NCBI GenBank assembly: GCA_037043235.1
Contig: JAWRVZ010000054.1
Coordinates: 263,501-327,500 of the forward strand
From: Rhodeus uyekii
Taxonomy: Eukaryota; Chordata; Actinopteri; Cypriniformes; Acheilognathidae
Length of the DNA: 64,000 bases
Direction: 5' to 3'
Position 1 is the first letter of the stretch. The number at the start of each line of letters is the position of its first letter. Under the pieces are notes generated by a model. The model searched no databases. It saw only the letters and a program-made list of their open reading frames with translations, and was not told the origin of the DNA. Shown here piece after piece: positions 50,371 through 62,850 of this stretch. A program made the translations under genes and the position numbers.

Positions 50371-53300
50371 ATAATAAAAGAATTCCCTCACTTGTAAATA
50401 GAGCATATTCCACTTTACAGCATCCACTTAACATAATTAGCATTGGCATTTTATACTTTCTGAGGGATCCAAGCAGTCGACAAGGACACTAAAGTGGGCG
50501 GAAGATAGCCGACCATTCACTGCACTGGCTGAACCTCACATGGTGTTTTGGTTACAGCAAACGTGCCTGTCCCATGGAAACTCTCAGATGAGGAGCCATT
50601 GGGCCGAGCTCCAATCATGGCTGAACCACAGCTCCCACTTTTCACAGCAAATGAGGAGAAAACCATGCATGCAGCTGTTCCCCTGGAATGGACAGAGGGA
50701 AATGGAGGGAGACAGCACTTGTCTTGCAGTAATATAGGGCAGATAAAGCCCTTCTCCGAAGTCCGAGGGTTTTCCACTCCCCTCACTCCAGGACACCTCT
50801 AAAAGTTTCCGACAGTGCCTATCCTCGCTGTTGTGAAGAAATGTCACGTTATTTATCCGCAGGTGAGGTTCCGCCAAGGATAAAGCCTGCAGCTCATGGA
50901 ACATGAGGAAACTGAAGTTTCCATTTCTTGACTTGATCTTCACCTCAACCGCTGCACATGACTTGGGAAAGCTCATAAGTAAGAGCTGGCAGGGTTTCCA
51001 CTCCGTTGTGTATATTTGGGCGCTCATCTGAAAATATACATGCTGATGCTTGGCATGTCATTTCTGACCACATATTGACATATTATGACATGACTGAGGT
51101 CAGCGCCTAATCAGATATGAAGAGGAAGGTTTCTGATTACACCTGATAGTCTTTTCCTCTAAACGAAGGACTAATTAGCGAGCGTGTGGCTTTATCGTTC
51201 CTATCCCTGGGTGTGTTTATTTCTCTGCACAGAGGCATGACTTCTCTTCGGTTTTCAGTCTCTATCTCACTGTCTTGTTTAGGAATCGGATGAAAGTGAG
51301 CCGTTGCATTTCATCACGCTCCAAGTCAGACTAAAGCAAACAAACGAACTGCTTCTGCTTGTATAAACTGCTTTCTGGAGAGATCTGGGTAGGGTTGCAC
51401 CGAAGTTCCTACTTCGACTTGAACGCAAGAGATGCTAAACTACTAGCTGGTTTCACCATTAAGTTGCACCATTTTATCTTAGAGGCTGAAATACATTACA
51501 GGACTTTTGCACAAATATTTGCCCCATTTAGCAGTCTGGACGAGTCGATGCTAGTTGTCAAAAGTCTGAGCCCGTTTGCAGATTTTGGGCAGTCGGAGGT
51601 GACAGTTTTCACATGGAAAATCAGACAGTGTATGATGGGCACAGACTTATGAGCCAGTTTTAGAACAGATTGTTTTAATTTGTCACGCATCTGCCAGCAA
51701 TGAGCCCCACGCTTCTGCGTTTGCTGTGTTCGCAATTACTTAAAATCTGGTAGTGTGTGTTATGGGTGTGTGATGTATACGGTCTACAATAATATTGTAA
51801 TTATTGTTTTAATGATCTTAGATCTGACATTACTGAATATGTCCCTCATTTTACAAAAACACACTCAGACAGTGCACACATGCACTACATGATTTACTCT
51901 ACTAAACTGCATTTATAATTATAAAATGCCCCTGTATTCTTCTATATTTATATCTTTTAATATAGTTAATATCACATGAAGACGGACGATTACAAATGTG
52001 ATATGAAGTTGAATAAACAAGAAGTTAATATCAAATGACTAATGATCAAATGACAATTTAGACCCAATATTGCTCAATTTCACCAGTGTAAATAGTTTGA
52101 AACAAGCCACGACAGTGTTTCCTGACTGAATGAATCAATTGGTTGAATGGATGATTCAATGAATCACTCAATAAGACAGCTAAATTCTTCATGCTCCTGA
52201 ATGAATCAGCTATTTTAAAGATCTAAACGCACTTCATATGCGTCTTCTGCGTTTCCTCTGCATTGAAAAGATGATTTTTGTTGATACTGATTTCATGTGA
52301 TTGGAAAGAGCTATCATTCCAACTTAATTTATTGATAAAAATAAGAGTTTTGATACAAAAGAGGATGGATACATTTAATTGAATAAAAAAAAAGGCTTTG
52401 TAAAGGTAAAAATCCCCATAACAGGTAAAAATCAATTTAAACTTAGGGGGAAAGATGATCCACCACATTCACAATAAATTATAAAAATCGATAAAATCCC
52501 ACAAAATTTCGCAATATAATTTTCTGAAGCTGTGAAATTTCAGAAAATTTTATTTTAACTTATTTTGCCTCATTACTTATGAGTAAAAAACATAAGTTTC
52601 CACTGAAATACAATACTTAAACATGAAATAACATAATAAGTATTTAAATATTTAAATAACATTAAGAAAGTTCACTTAAAATGATTAGAAATGCTGATAC
52701 AATGGCATTTTTTGCATAACGATCTCTCTCTTAAAATTTAAGTGGGTGTAAATGTAAACATGCATTCATCCTCGCCATATTTCATTTTTGACAGGAATGA
52801 ACAGGCTGTGAGGGATAAAATCACAGCGCATTCAGTGGATTGAACTGTTGCTTAACACACCGATTGCTCACCAGACAAAACATCTTTCCAAACTAAATTG
52901 AAAAATTAAACTCCACGAAAGCTTTAAAAGATCTCGGACCTTTATTTAATGATTGCCATTATCTCTCACAGCCTTGTTTTCCTCCATGTTTAATTCAATA
53001 TGTTCAATATTCAATCTGCTGCTTTATTCCAAGCATTACTGCTGATCAGAGGCTTCCACATTTAGCATGCATACAAAATGATGCTTAAGTTTAATGGTGC
53101 AATGAGAGAATATTTAGCTGTGGTGCAGCCGGTCCCATGGTTTGGGGTTTTGCTAGTTAACTTTATTTAGCCCCTGCTGGCGGGTGCTGTGACTACACAA
53201 TCCTGAAGTTTAGCAGCAAGGCTAACAGCTAACAGGATACAAGCACATACCTGAAACCCTCGCAATCCAGAGTCGGTACAGTTTGTGCCGCTTTAACCTC

Positions 53301-53691
53301 AGGAAGTCATAGAAATTCCTTGGCCAGCGTCGAGAACGGAGTCACCTAAGCCACCTCACCCATAATAACCATGAAAACACTCCCATTAAGCAGAACCAGA
53401 CCATATTCAATCCTCCGTTTCTTACACAGACTAGACAGGGTAGAGTAATATCAGAAAGGGAGATAGCATCTGTGGATCTTTGCTGTGTTTTGACTCTGGC
53501 TCTGCTTCTCACCGGACTTCCTCGCCGTGTTTGTTTGGTCAGCGCAGGACCTTACATACCTGCTGTAAAACACACAGCCCACATGCCATCCTTAAGATGC
53601 TAATCATGACTGTGGGAGATCAGGACGGGTGCAAAACATGAAGAACGGGAGCTGTGACATGAGAAAATCTCATAAATTTATGAGAATTGTT
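50371..53691. other. non-coding, nothing recognised
   Basis: A 147-aa minus-strand ORF at 50584-51027 overlaps three + frames and lacks any domain. The 50450-51030 block is repeat-free and compositionally even, a possible conserved element. 51780-53000 is AT-rich. Confidence 0.5.
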
Positions 53692-53850
53692 TTTACATTT
53701 ATGCATTCGTCAGACGCTTTTATACCAAGCGACTTGCATTGCATTCAAGAAACACATTGATGTTCTAATCAGTTCTTGCTTTCCCTGGAAATCGAACCCT
53801 TAACCTTGATGTTGCAAGCACCACTCTCGACTGATTGAGCTGCAGGAAGG
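53692..53850 (-). repeat. tRNA-derived SINE, antisense
   Basis: Reverse complement: head GCAGCTCAATCAGTCGAGAG, B-box GGTTCGATTTCCAGGG, tail GCTTGGTATAAAAGCGTCTG. Confidence 0.85.
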
Positions 53851-53961
53851 TGCATGAGTTGTGCAGAATTTTGAAGAATGACGTAAATTATGCTGAAAAA
53901 ATGCGTTTGAATTTTGTTGGTCACATTTTACAATTATGCTCCATTATTTGAGGACATTAGT

Positions 53962-54548
53962 TAAAGGGCCAGTCACACAGCCGATCGCGCACGAATCACT
54001 CACAAATCACGCATAGATTGGGTTTGTGCGTGCTTGTGCGTCGAGAAATTGACCAAAGTATTCCACGAACATTCAACGCACGCCCGACGCATGAATCACT
54101 GACGGAGCGCGTCCAAACACGCACGCTTCGCGAACGTTCCACGAACAATCACTTTCAAAATCCACATTGTCAGTGGAATGAACGTGATACGTGCGCCGCG
54201 GTGCGCGGTTCATGCGTGGTTCATGAGTGATATGAAGGTGGGGCGTCAGTGGACGTGCGCGCTTTCGAACCAGTTCGAACGCATAAGCACTGACGGCCGA
54301 CGCGTGTCCCGCGCATGTCACGCATACTCAACGCATAAACTACGCACGCCGACTCATGAATAACGCACACCGATGCAAATTTTTGAACCGTTCAAAACTC
54401 AAAATCACGCACAAACAACCTTCGACGCACATCCACTTACAATCACTGACGGTCCTCGTTCGTTCCACCGACGAATTACGCATATGACGCACACTCCGCG
54501 CAGAAACGAAAATCTGTGCGGAATTCTCTCTGTGTGACTGGGCCTTTA
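53962..54548. mobile_element. 587-bp CpG-rich inverted-repeat transposon
   Basis: Ends TAAAGGGCCAGTCACACAG and CTGTGTGACTGGGCCTTTA are inverted with one mismatch. The interior is packed with CpG in ACGCA/GCGTG words (ACGCACGC, TCACTGACGG), a composition unlike anything else in the window apart from sox9 exons. No transposase. The flanks do not give a clean target duplication. Confidence 0.85.
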
Positions 54549-54599
54549 CATGAAGTTAGATTTTTTATCCAAATTTATTCTATTAGTCTTCAGGTATAT

Positions 54600-54797
54600 T
54601 TCAACATTTACTAACTAACTAACTAAATTAATATATTTTAACGTTATTTAATAGACCTGAGCTTGTTAATAAAAATGCAACTGCTCATTGTTAATAATAA
54701 CAAAATATATTAAATACTGTAACAAATTAATTACTCATTGTTAGTCCATTTTAGCTACTGCATTAACAAACGGGACCTTATTGTAAAGTGTGACCTT
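54600..54797. mobile_element. MITE copy
   Basis: Left ACATTTACTAACTAACTAAC and right GACCTTATTGTAAAGTGTGACC; CTCATTGTTA repeated inside. Same type as 8.6 and 19.9 kb. Confidence 0.65.
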
Positions 54798-55916
54798 TAT
54801 TTTACTTACAACTTTTGTTTTAAAAACAATTTACAAAGAAAGAAAAGAAGTCAAGTAATAAACATTAAGATGCACAATTATAGTATGGCAGAAAGACAAT
54901 ATTATATGAACATGAAAACACTGTGATCGTATTCACTAACCTTTTATGTGTAAATACATCCAATATTTCAATTTTGTCATCATGAGGCTGGTAAAGTCAT
55001 TAATCCTGGTGTGTTTTTGCACAATGTCCATGAAAAGATGAAAAGAAGGAAGATGCTAAACTGGCACATCCACTGATGATGTTTCATATACAGACCTATT
55101 GCAAAATAAAAACAAGATTACAGGTCAGGAAATACAGTTAATTATTATTATTATTAGTTTTTTAAAAGGAAGAATTAGTTTAAGTGCTTTACCGAACATA
55201 TTTCGGCCTCCTGGCACCATTTTCTTCCATTGTAATTCACTAAACTTATTTGCCAAAAAGGGAAAAAAATATACTTTTTTATGGAAATCGACTGAAATGT
55301 CTGAAATGCTGTTGATGGAGCTTATTAAGCCAGAAGCCAGAGCATTCCTGTAAAGCACTAGTCATAGTAAGAAGGCCGTAAATGGGTAAGATGGCTTCAC
55401 ATTACACACTCGGCCCAGAGCTACAACCGTCGGAATACGAGTGTCCCACAATCCTCCTCACACGTTTAATCTCACACCCACTGCGCCAATCCAGAACGGA
55501 AAGCAAAAAACATCTCCATAACACCTACAACACTGACGAAAGACAGCAGCAACAATCAATCAACTCCAGAATGTATTTGCGTCTCATTTGTGATTCATTG
55601 TTTTTTCATTAAAACTCACTATAAACTCTAATTGGTTTGGGTAGGACAAACTTAAATTAAACTATTTTTGTTCAAACAAATGAACTTTAATGAGTATTTA
55701 GAACTTTCTTTTTCTATTGAGTTCAGGAAAATGACACATTAAATGATCTGAAATGTTTCATTGTTATGAGATTAATGCAGAAAGACAAACTTAACTTGAA
55801 CTGAAACTGGGCTGAGATTTCCATTTCCCAGCATGCTTTGCCATGGCACTCAAAAGGGAGAGGAAATGCTACAATTAAGGTGAAAACAATTTTGGTCAAA
55901 GATTAATGTTGTGTTT
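54798..55916. other. non-coding, nothing recognised
   Basis: Small ORFs at 55099-55353 and 55382-55612 have no recognisable signature. Confidence 0.45.
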
Positions 55917-56122
55917 GAAAACAGCTGTTTTACACTGATATAATATTACACTGTTTTCCTGTATTTATCATCTAATAAATTCAGCTTTAATCACAGGAAT
56001 AAATGACACTTTACTATATATTCACATATATTTATGATTAATAAATTCAGCTTTGATCACAGGAATAAATGACACACATATTCACATAGACAACAGCTGT
56101 TTTACATTGGAATAATATTTAA
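55917..56122 (-). repeat. inverted partial copies of the 112-bp unit
   Basis: Reads AACAGCTGTTTTACACTGAT, TTCAGCTTTAATCACAGGA and ACACTTTACTATATATTCAC, the reverse complement of the 4795-6100 unit. About 1.7 degenerate units with an internal deletion. Confidence 0.9.
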
Positions 56123-57285
56123 GAAAAAAAAATTCATCAAACTAAGGCTTGGTGAGAAAGAGAGAATTCTTTAACAGTACAGACAGATGGACAATTTCAG
56201 ATTTTTAGACCAATGAGATTTCTGTGAAATAAGATTTCCGCTTTTCTGTCACATCTGGTCACACAGTGTTAAAAGTCTAATACTATAGAATTAAGCAGTT
56301 AAGTGGTAAATTATTACTATTACCTTAATTCTAATCACATAATGCATCCATAACTCATAAAGCCTTTTTCTGAAGGCTTAGTATCATTTTAGCCTTTACT
56401 GGTAAATGAAATTAGATATGTTTTACAGTGAATCACACCAGCTTTGCGTTTCGAGAACGGATTGTAGATCTGAAAAGCAGAACGTCTGGAAAAGAGTCCA
56501 GAGTATCGCAGACATAACTCACTATGTACTCTGCCTGAAATATTTGGACTGCAAATATGCCCCAAAATTCCCAGTCTGGCTTTAAAGACTTGCACCATCC
56601 AAACAAGCGCCACGGCTTTCTAACCTTTTCAATAAAACAATGGCAAAGTTACAAAATGTCAGGCATTTTAGGAGGCATCTAAGAGGTTTGGCAAAGCTAT
56701 TTAGGCTTCGAAAACCCAAGGACACTGATCTGAACTTCCTGTTGAACAGCTCACGCAGATGATCATCGGCCAACTCTCATTAAACGCTATGCAAATCTCC
56801 AGTCCAATTACCACCCATGCTGCTCCAGAGTGTTTGTCACATAAAAAGCCTCATTATGAGAGAAGTTTCCACTGAATTTGATTACAGCTTTGTTTTATGA
56901 CTGAACTGAAGTACTAGAAAACACTGCTGGCCACATAGAAGCATCACGTCTCATTTCCTCCTGGCGCGATGAAGGACAGGACTGTGGTCAGAGGTGCTGC
57001 TGACCCTGGACAGTTGTTTAGTGATGTGGTTTATGAAACTTACAGAGAACACATCCTTTCCTGAGGCCTAGAAACAATGACAAGTTCCCTTTGGTAAAAT
57101 GTTTGGGTGGAAATCACATGCTAGCTGTGACATGCACTGCTTGCAGTGAACAAATGTTTATAGTGGTGACGAAAAATATTAAAAGATCAAGATTTATGTA
57201 TTTATTACACTTAAAAAAGATTTTTTTTAAATTAAACGTGTAAATATTATATTAAATATAAAAGAATGAAAATAATTTACTTGAC
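56123..57285. other. non-coding, nothing recognised
   Basis: No gene or repeat family recognised. Confidence 0.45.
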
Positions 57286-57289
57286 CAGA

Positions 57290-57293
57290 ATTT

Positions 57294-57325
<32 letters not shown>

Positions 57326-57326
57326 T
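57290..57326. repeat. AT/AC microsatellite
   Basis: TA dinucleotides run into AC dinucleotides. On both sides ACTTGACCAGAATTTT/AAAATCTGGTCAAGTA and ATTTACTTG are inverted, so the microsatellite sits in the loop of a hairpin about 85 bases long. Confidence 0.85.
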
Positions 57327-57618
57327 ATCAAAATCTGGTCAAGTAAATTATTTTCATTATTTTATATATAAAATAATTCTTTATGAAAAATAAATTAAGT
57401 ATGAAATTGCATACATATATACATATGACCAGAAAAAAGGCATACAAAATATATATCATTACAAAAACATATCTATAATATTATACATTAAAACAAATTT
57501 TACAATAAATATTATTTCAGTAAGTATATTTTGTAAACAGCACAGTTAAAAAAAAATTGTTTTTAATTGTATATCTTATTTCTATCTTAAGCCTATGCCA
57601 AAAATAGGGTAAATTTAG

Positions 57619-57622
<4 letters not shown>

Positions 57623-57681
<59 letters not shown>

Positions 57682-57736
57682 ATATATATATGTATGTATG
57701 TATATATATATATGTATGTATGTATATATATATATG
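57623..57736. repeat. poly-A, TA and GTAT compound microsatellite
   Basis: About 27 A, then alternating TATA and GTATGTATGTAT blocks repeated three times at a 30-base period. Confidence 0.9.
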
Positions 57737-58307
57737 AAATATAATTAACAAACTTTTCTTAATATAATAAATATTTATAATTTTTTTAATGATGAACTGA
57801 TGAAAAACAAATAACCTTTAAAAAATAAATGCATATGCTTATTGACACTTAAAATATGCATGCTTCGTTTAGCACACACATAGTGTCATGCCTATGTCAT
57901 TTCTAAACGAGGATCAGATCTGATTGTGTGTGCGCTTCTCAATGAGGCCCCAGATCTGGAAAGCATTGTTCAGTAAGTGGGGAAGGAAAGCACAAAACCG
58001 AGGTCTGACCACTATCTCACAGACACAAGAGCAGCTCTGAGAAAGGCGTACAACAGAGAAGAGCATTGTTTTGCAGAGAAACGTGACACTTTTTGTTCTG
58101 GAAAGTTTGTTTTCTTCATAGGCCTATCGTGAAGAACCAAAACCCAGAAACAGTCAAAGGGGAAGAGGCTTCGCTGGCAGCGTCGGGCCTGAGGAATGTC
58201 CAGAAAGAGTAACCGGTTCTGCGGCGGGCTTTTACACTTCAACAAATGTCCACCTCACTTCTTTACTAACGCTTTTATTCTGTCCAGTAAGAATGGAAGT
58301 AATAATT

Positions 58308-58308
<1 letters not shown>
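57737..58308. other. non-coding, nothing recognised
   Basis: AT-rich then unique sequence. Confidence 0.45.

Positions 58309-58352
<44 letters not shown>
58309..58352. repeat. CT microsatellite
   Basis: About 22 CT dinucleotides. Confidence 0.95.
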
Positions 58353-58355
<3 letters not shown>

Positions 58356-58818
58356 GTGGCCCTCCAGTAAAAGCCCTTCTTTACTGTTCTATTTTCTCAT
58401 TTAAATTTCTTTCAGCAATAACACTTTCGCTCCTCGGTGGCACAGCAATAAAACTCAAGGCAACTGCCTTCACTTTGAGAGGACCAGCCTCTGCCCTGAG
58501 CGCAAATATACATACAGATACAGTTGATGAGACCTGAGTTCAGAACACCTGGGAGACTCTGATGTAATAGATGGCTTACATGCTTGTTGCTTTACTAAAT
58601 ACATTTATAATAACAAAAAAATACGGATGTGAGGAAATGCATTTTCAAGTTAGAGTTTTTTTTTTTTTAAAGATAAACTCTTGAAATACACTTTAAGGTA
58701 AATTCAATGTATATATTTTCTTATCTTAAAAACGTTTAAACATTCTATTGATCCCAAACTTTACACACACAGTTAAGTTTGGGGTTAATACATTTTTTTT
58801 AATATAAATACAATCAAT

Positions 58819-59055
58819 GATGAATACAGTAAAACAGTGTAATATTATATCAATGTAAAACAGTGTAATATTATATCAGTGTAAAACAACTGTTTTCAAT
58901 GTCAATATATAGTAAAGTGTAATTTATTCATGTGATTAAAGCTGAATTTATTAGATGATAAATACAGTAAAACAGTGTAATATTATATCAGTGTAAAACA
59001 GCTGTTTTCTATGTGAATATATAGTAAAGTGTCATTTATTCCTGTGATTAAAGTT
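58819..59055 (+). repeat. two units of the 112-bp repeat
   Basis: Carries TAAAACAGTGTAATATTATA, GTGATTAAAGCTGAATTTAT and AACAGCTGTTTTCTATGTG as in 4795-6100. A 24-base piece is doubled at 58838-58885. It runs directly into the dispersed repeat at 59056. Confidence 0.9.
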
Positions 59056-59175
59056 GTATCTTCAGCATCATTACTCCAGTCTTCAGTGTCACATGATCTT
59101 CACAAATCATTGTGATATGATAATTTACTGCTCAGCAAACATTTATGATTATTATCAATAATATAAGCATTTATT
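59056..59175 (+). repeat. dispersed fish repeat tail
   Basis: TCTTCAGCATCATTACTCCA GTCTTCAGTGTCACATGATC, then TTACTGCTCAGCAAACATTT. I know this as an abundant cyprinid repeat. Its placement after the 112-bp units suggests those units are the internal tandem part of the same element. Confidence 0.75.
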
Positions 59176-59889
59176 TGAAATATAAATCTTTAATTTTATT
59201 TGAAAAATAACATTATTTACACACAAACTCCACCCTTATTTGCAGTATGTCTTTAAATAAAACAAAATGTACAAAAGTTTTAAAAGTGCTCAAACACTCT
59301 TGACAGATAGATGTGAATAATCTGTGGGAGGAGGCTGTATACTGTACTTTCAGAAGTGATTCAGGGTTAAAACACAAAGCGACCTCAAACATTCAAAATA
59401 ATCTCTTTTCCACTCTCACTGATAGTAAAGTAAACTCTCTTATCACTGCTCTGACTCATTATGTCATGATCATTGAGTCGAGCTGAAGTCAAGGCATCGA
59501 GGAAACCAGCCGTTTGTGTGCTGTGTGTCCGCATGACTTACTGCTGATTCAATGCTCAGGAAACTCAACTTTAACTCATTTTAAAGCGTTTTTTTTTTCT
59601 TCAAATGTATTTAAATTGACCTGAAATGCATTTAATTTAGCTATATAAGTTAAATGAATTATATTGAGTGCATAAAAGGGACATAATGAGATGAAATGCA
59701 TTATCTCTCCAGAGAAACTTTGCTTTCCCACGTAAAAACGTTTGGTTTCTCTGAGAAACTTGGTGTTCGTTCACAAAGAAGTCAAAAGGTTTGCGAGCGA
59801 ACACAAGTGTCTCTGGGGAAGGCTCAAATTTATTTTCCATGAAACTCCATAGAATTGATCTATTTTATATATCTAAATTAAATGCATTT
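59176..59889. other. non-coding, nothing recognised
   Basis: AT-rich spacer between two repeats. Confidence 0.45.
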
Positions 59890-60824
59890 CGGGTGGAAAT
59901 GTTGCAGTTGATGGAGATTTGTGGGATGCACATCCAGGGCACAAAGCTCCCGTTCCACCACATCCCAAAGATGCTCTATTGGGTTGAGATCTGGTAACTG
60001 TGGGGCCATTTTAATTCAGTGAACTCATTGTCATGTTCAAGAAACCAGTTTGAAATGATTCGAGCTTTGTGACATGGTGCATTATCCTGCTGGAAGTAGC
60101 ATCAGAGGATGGGTACATGGTGGTCATGAAGGGATGGACACGGTCAGAAACATTGATCAGGTAGGCCGTGGCATTTAAACGATGCCCAGTTGGCACTAAG
60201 GGACCTAAAGTGTGCCAAGAAAACATCCCCCACACCATTACACCACCACCACCACCAGCCTGCACAGTGGTAACAAGTCATGATGGATCCATGTTCTCAT
60301 TCTGTTTACGCCAAATTCTGACTCTACCGTCTGAATGTCTCAACAGAAATCGAGACTCATCAGACCAGGCAACATTTTTCCAGTCTTCAACGGTCCAATT
60401 TTTGGTGAGCTGGTGCAAATTGTAGCCTCTTTTTTCCTATTTGTAGTGGAGATGAGTGGTACCCGGTGGGGTCTTCTGCTGTTGTAGCCCATCCGCCTCA
60501 AGGTTGTGCGTGTTGTGGCTTCACAAATGCTTTACTGCAAACCTTGGTTGTAACGAGTGGTTATTTCAGTCAAAGTTGCTCTTCTATCAGCTTAAATCAG
60601 TTGGCCCATGACCTCTGACCTCGAGCATCAACAAGGCATTTTCACCCACAGAACTGCCGCATACTGGATGTTTTTCCCTTTTCACACCATTCTTTGTAAA
60701 CCCTAGAAATGGTTGTGCGTGAAAATCCCAGTAAGTGAGCAGATTTTGAAATACTCAGACTGGCCCGTCTGCCACCAACAACCATGCCACGCTCAAAACT
60801 GCTTAAATCCCCTTTCTTTCCCAT
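59890..60824 (-). pseudogene. broken Tc1 transposase
   Basis: Start Met at 60824. MGKKGDLSSFERGMVVGGRR and LLGFSRTTISRVYKEW show the N-terminal helix-turn-helix DNA-binding region. The DDE part survives as GGGGVMVWGMFSWHTLGPLV (about 60190-60250) and, in a shifted frame, DLNPIEHLWDVVERE (about 59930-59980). Stops and frameshifts at about 60642, within 60270-60640 and at 60011 separate the pieces. An intact transposase is about 340 aa; this one cannot be made. Confidence 0.9.
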
Positions 60825-60971
60825 TCTGACATTCAGTTTGGAGTTCAGGAGATTGTCTTGACCAGGACCAACCCCTAAATGCAGTGAAGCAACTGCCATG
60901 TGATTGGTTGATTAGATAATTGCATTAATGAGAAATTGAACAGGTGTTCCTAATAATCCTTTAGGTGAGTG
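59890..60971 (-). mobile_element. Tc1/mariner transposon, 3'-truncated
   Basis: On the minus strand the 5' end starts CACTCACCTAAAGGATTATT beside a TA at 60972-60973, followed by AGGAACACCTGTTCAAT, the terminal repeat of a common fish Tc1 family. The matching inverted repeat is missing on the left, so the element stops at about 59890 inside the transposase 3' end. Confidence 0.9.
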
Positions 60972-61046
60972 TATATGTGTGCATATACTGTATGTAGATT
61001 AGAAATATATATTGCTCATTAAGAATGTCAATGAATGAAATATTCT

Positions 61047-61304
61047 TGTGGGCCGTGAGAACGACATGAAGCCTGTGATGTGAGGGATAATGTGTGCGTC
61101 ACTTGCCTCGTAACTCGCGGAGAAGCGAAAGCATGAAAAGAAGGAACGACGACAGTGAAGGACAAGAGAGGAAAAGGCCTGGATTTTACATTGTGTTTGT
61201 ATTTATGTTCACTTTCATTTTGTTTCCGTCTATTTTCTAATTAAAGTGTTTAAACGTTCACGGTTACTCGCCTCCTTCTTCACTGAACTTTACACCGTGT
61301 TACA
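61047..61304 (+). mobile_element. solo LTR, family 1 copy B
   Basis: 258 bp, TGTGGGCCGTGAGAACGAC to CACCGTGTTACA. ATTCT flanks both sides (61042-61046 and 61305-61309), a perfect 5-bp duplication. It shares ACGACGACAGTGAA, AGGCCTGGAT, ATTAAAGTGTTTAAA and CGCCTCCTTC with 29136-29455. No internal region remains. Confidence 0.9.
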
Positions 61305-62744
61305 ATTCTATTTGAAAATCTTTATCTGTATACATATTATGATATGTTAAGAATTAAATTATGTGACACTGTCAATGAAAACAAAAATCATCAACACACT
61401 GAGGGCTGGATTCAAAATCACGCCGAAATCAATGTAACAAACATTAAACCGAAGTCACAGGCTGATCCAACTTGTATGAAGTTTATCATAATGTCAGTCA
61501 GTCGTGTTCGGCTCCACGTGTCTGTATGAACTCATGATAACTTCTGGCTCCTGATGAAAAATAGGGAATGAGAAAGAAAATTCATAAGCCTTTTTGTGGG
61601 ATATATCAAAAAACTATTGGTACTCTGCAGTGGTTGAACATAATATATACAGTGCCACAAATGATACCAAATCACAGGCTAAACCAATTTCATGAGCTTA
61701 AGGAAAGTTATTGATAAAGCCTGTGCAGCTGAGCTGGTCTGAACGCAGCAGAACTTTAAAAAGCACTTCAACACTAGAAGATTTTAGTCATTTTGATGTG
61801 AAAATAGTAGCCCTCACTTTAGACGAATTAGGAACAATAAAAAAATATTGACTGGTAAGTTGTGGTCACTAAAAAAAGCATGTTCCTCATTGAGATTACT
61901 TTGAATTTATAGGCCTGGAAGTACTTTCACTCTGCCGGCGGCAGGAACAATCCCGTTCTGTTTATCCCTGTTGAATCAGCATCGCTCTTCCTGCTACAAA
62001 CCTACCCAATGAAAACACAGGCCAGTGATGTCATCCCAGCACTGATGATGTCATCTCGTTACAGAGCTTGATTTGCTTTTATAGATGTTTTCTTTCTGTG
62101 CCTGCACCACATGCTTCTTTTATAGACAAAACCCGTCTGAGCGCATCCATGATGTCATAGCTTACGTGATCTCGGGATGATAACCCAGGTTTCTGGATGG
62201 GAGAGAAGGCACAGGAAATGGGAAAAGGAGTGCAAAATGTATAATGCGTAATTAAAGCCGATAATTAGGGGTGATTGAATAAAACTGGTCTTAGACCACC
62301 ACAGTAACACACACGTAAACAAGTCTTTAAAGATGATGTATTCAAAGAAAATGTATAATCCCACATTCTACTTTGAAAAGGGATGCCAAAATCAAGTTGA
62401 CTGAACTCCAACGGTTATTTTTTTTTACCATACGAGCACAAAAATGGCTCAGTTGCAGCTTGCCATTGTCGGTCAGAAGTAAACAAAGGCAGTCTGGTAC
62501 AGAGTCGCTTCTCTCCGGCGGCGCTGGACCCGTTTAATAGTGTGGATTCAGACTAAACACATCAAAGAAAACAAATGAGATATTGCCTGGAATCACAGTG
62601 AATTGAGAGATAAAAATAAAGTGACTTTTAGTTGTAAGTTGAATGGATATTTATAGGAAGAAACTGGAGTTCTGTGCATCTATACAACTGACTAAAAAAT
62701 TTAAATAATTAAGACTTTTTTATGTGTTTGATCAAAGACGAGTT
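61305..62744. other. non-coding, nothing recognised
   Basis: Unique AT-rich DNA. 61910-62160 is repeat-free and slightly GC-richer. Confidence 0.45.
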
Positions 62745-62850
62745 TTCAGCATCATTACTCCAGTCATCAGTGTCACATGATTCTTGTCAAATCAATCTCA
62801 TATGATGATTTGCTGCTCAAGAAACAGTTATGATTATTATCAAGTTTTAT
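62745..62850 (+). repeat. dispersed fish repeat tail, second copy
   Basis: TTTTCAGCATCATTACTCCA GTCATCAGTGTCACATGATT, then GATTTGCTGCTCAAGAAACA. Same family as 59056-59175 but without the 112-bp units before it. Confidence 0.8.

Noticed and set aside
50584..51027. 147-aa minus-strand ORF
   Set aside because: No recognisable domain and overlapping + frames of similar length.
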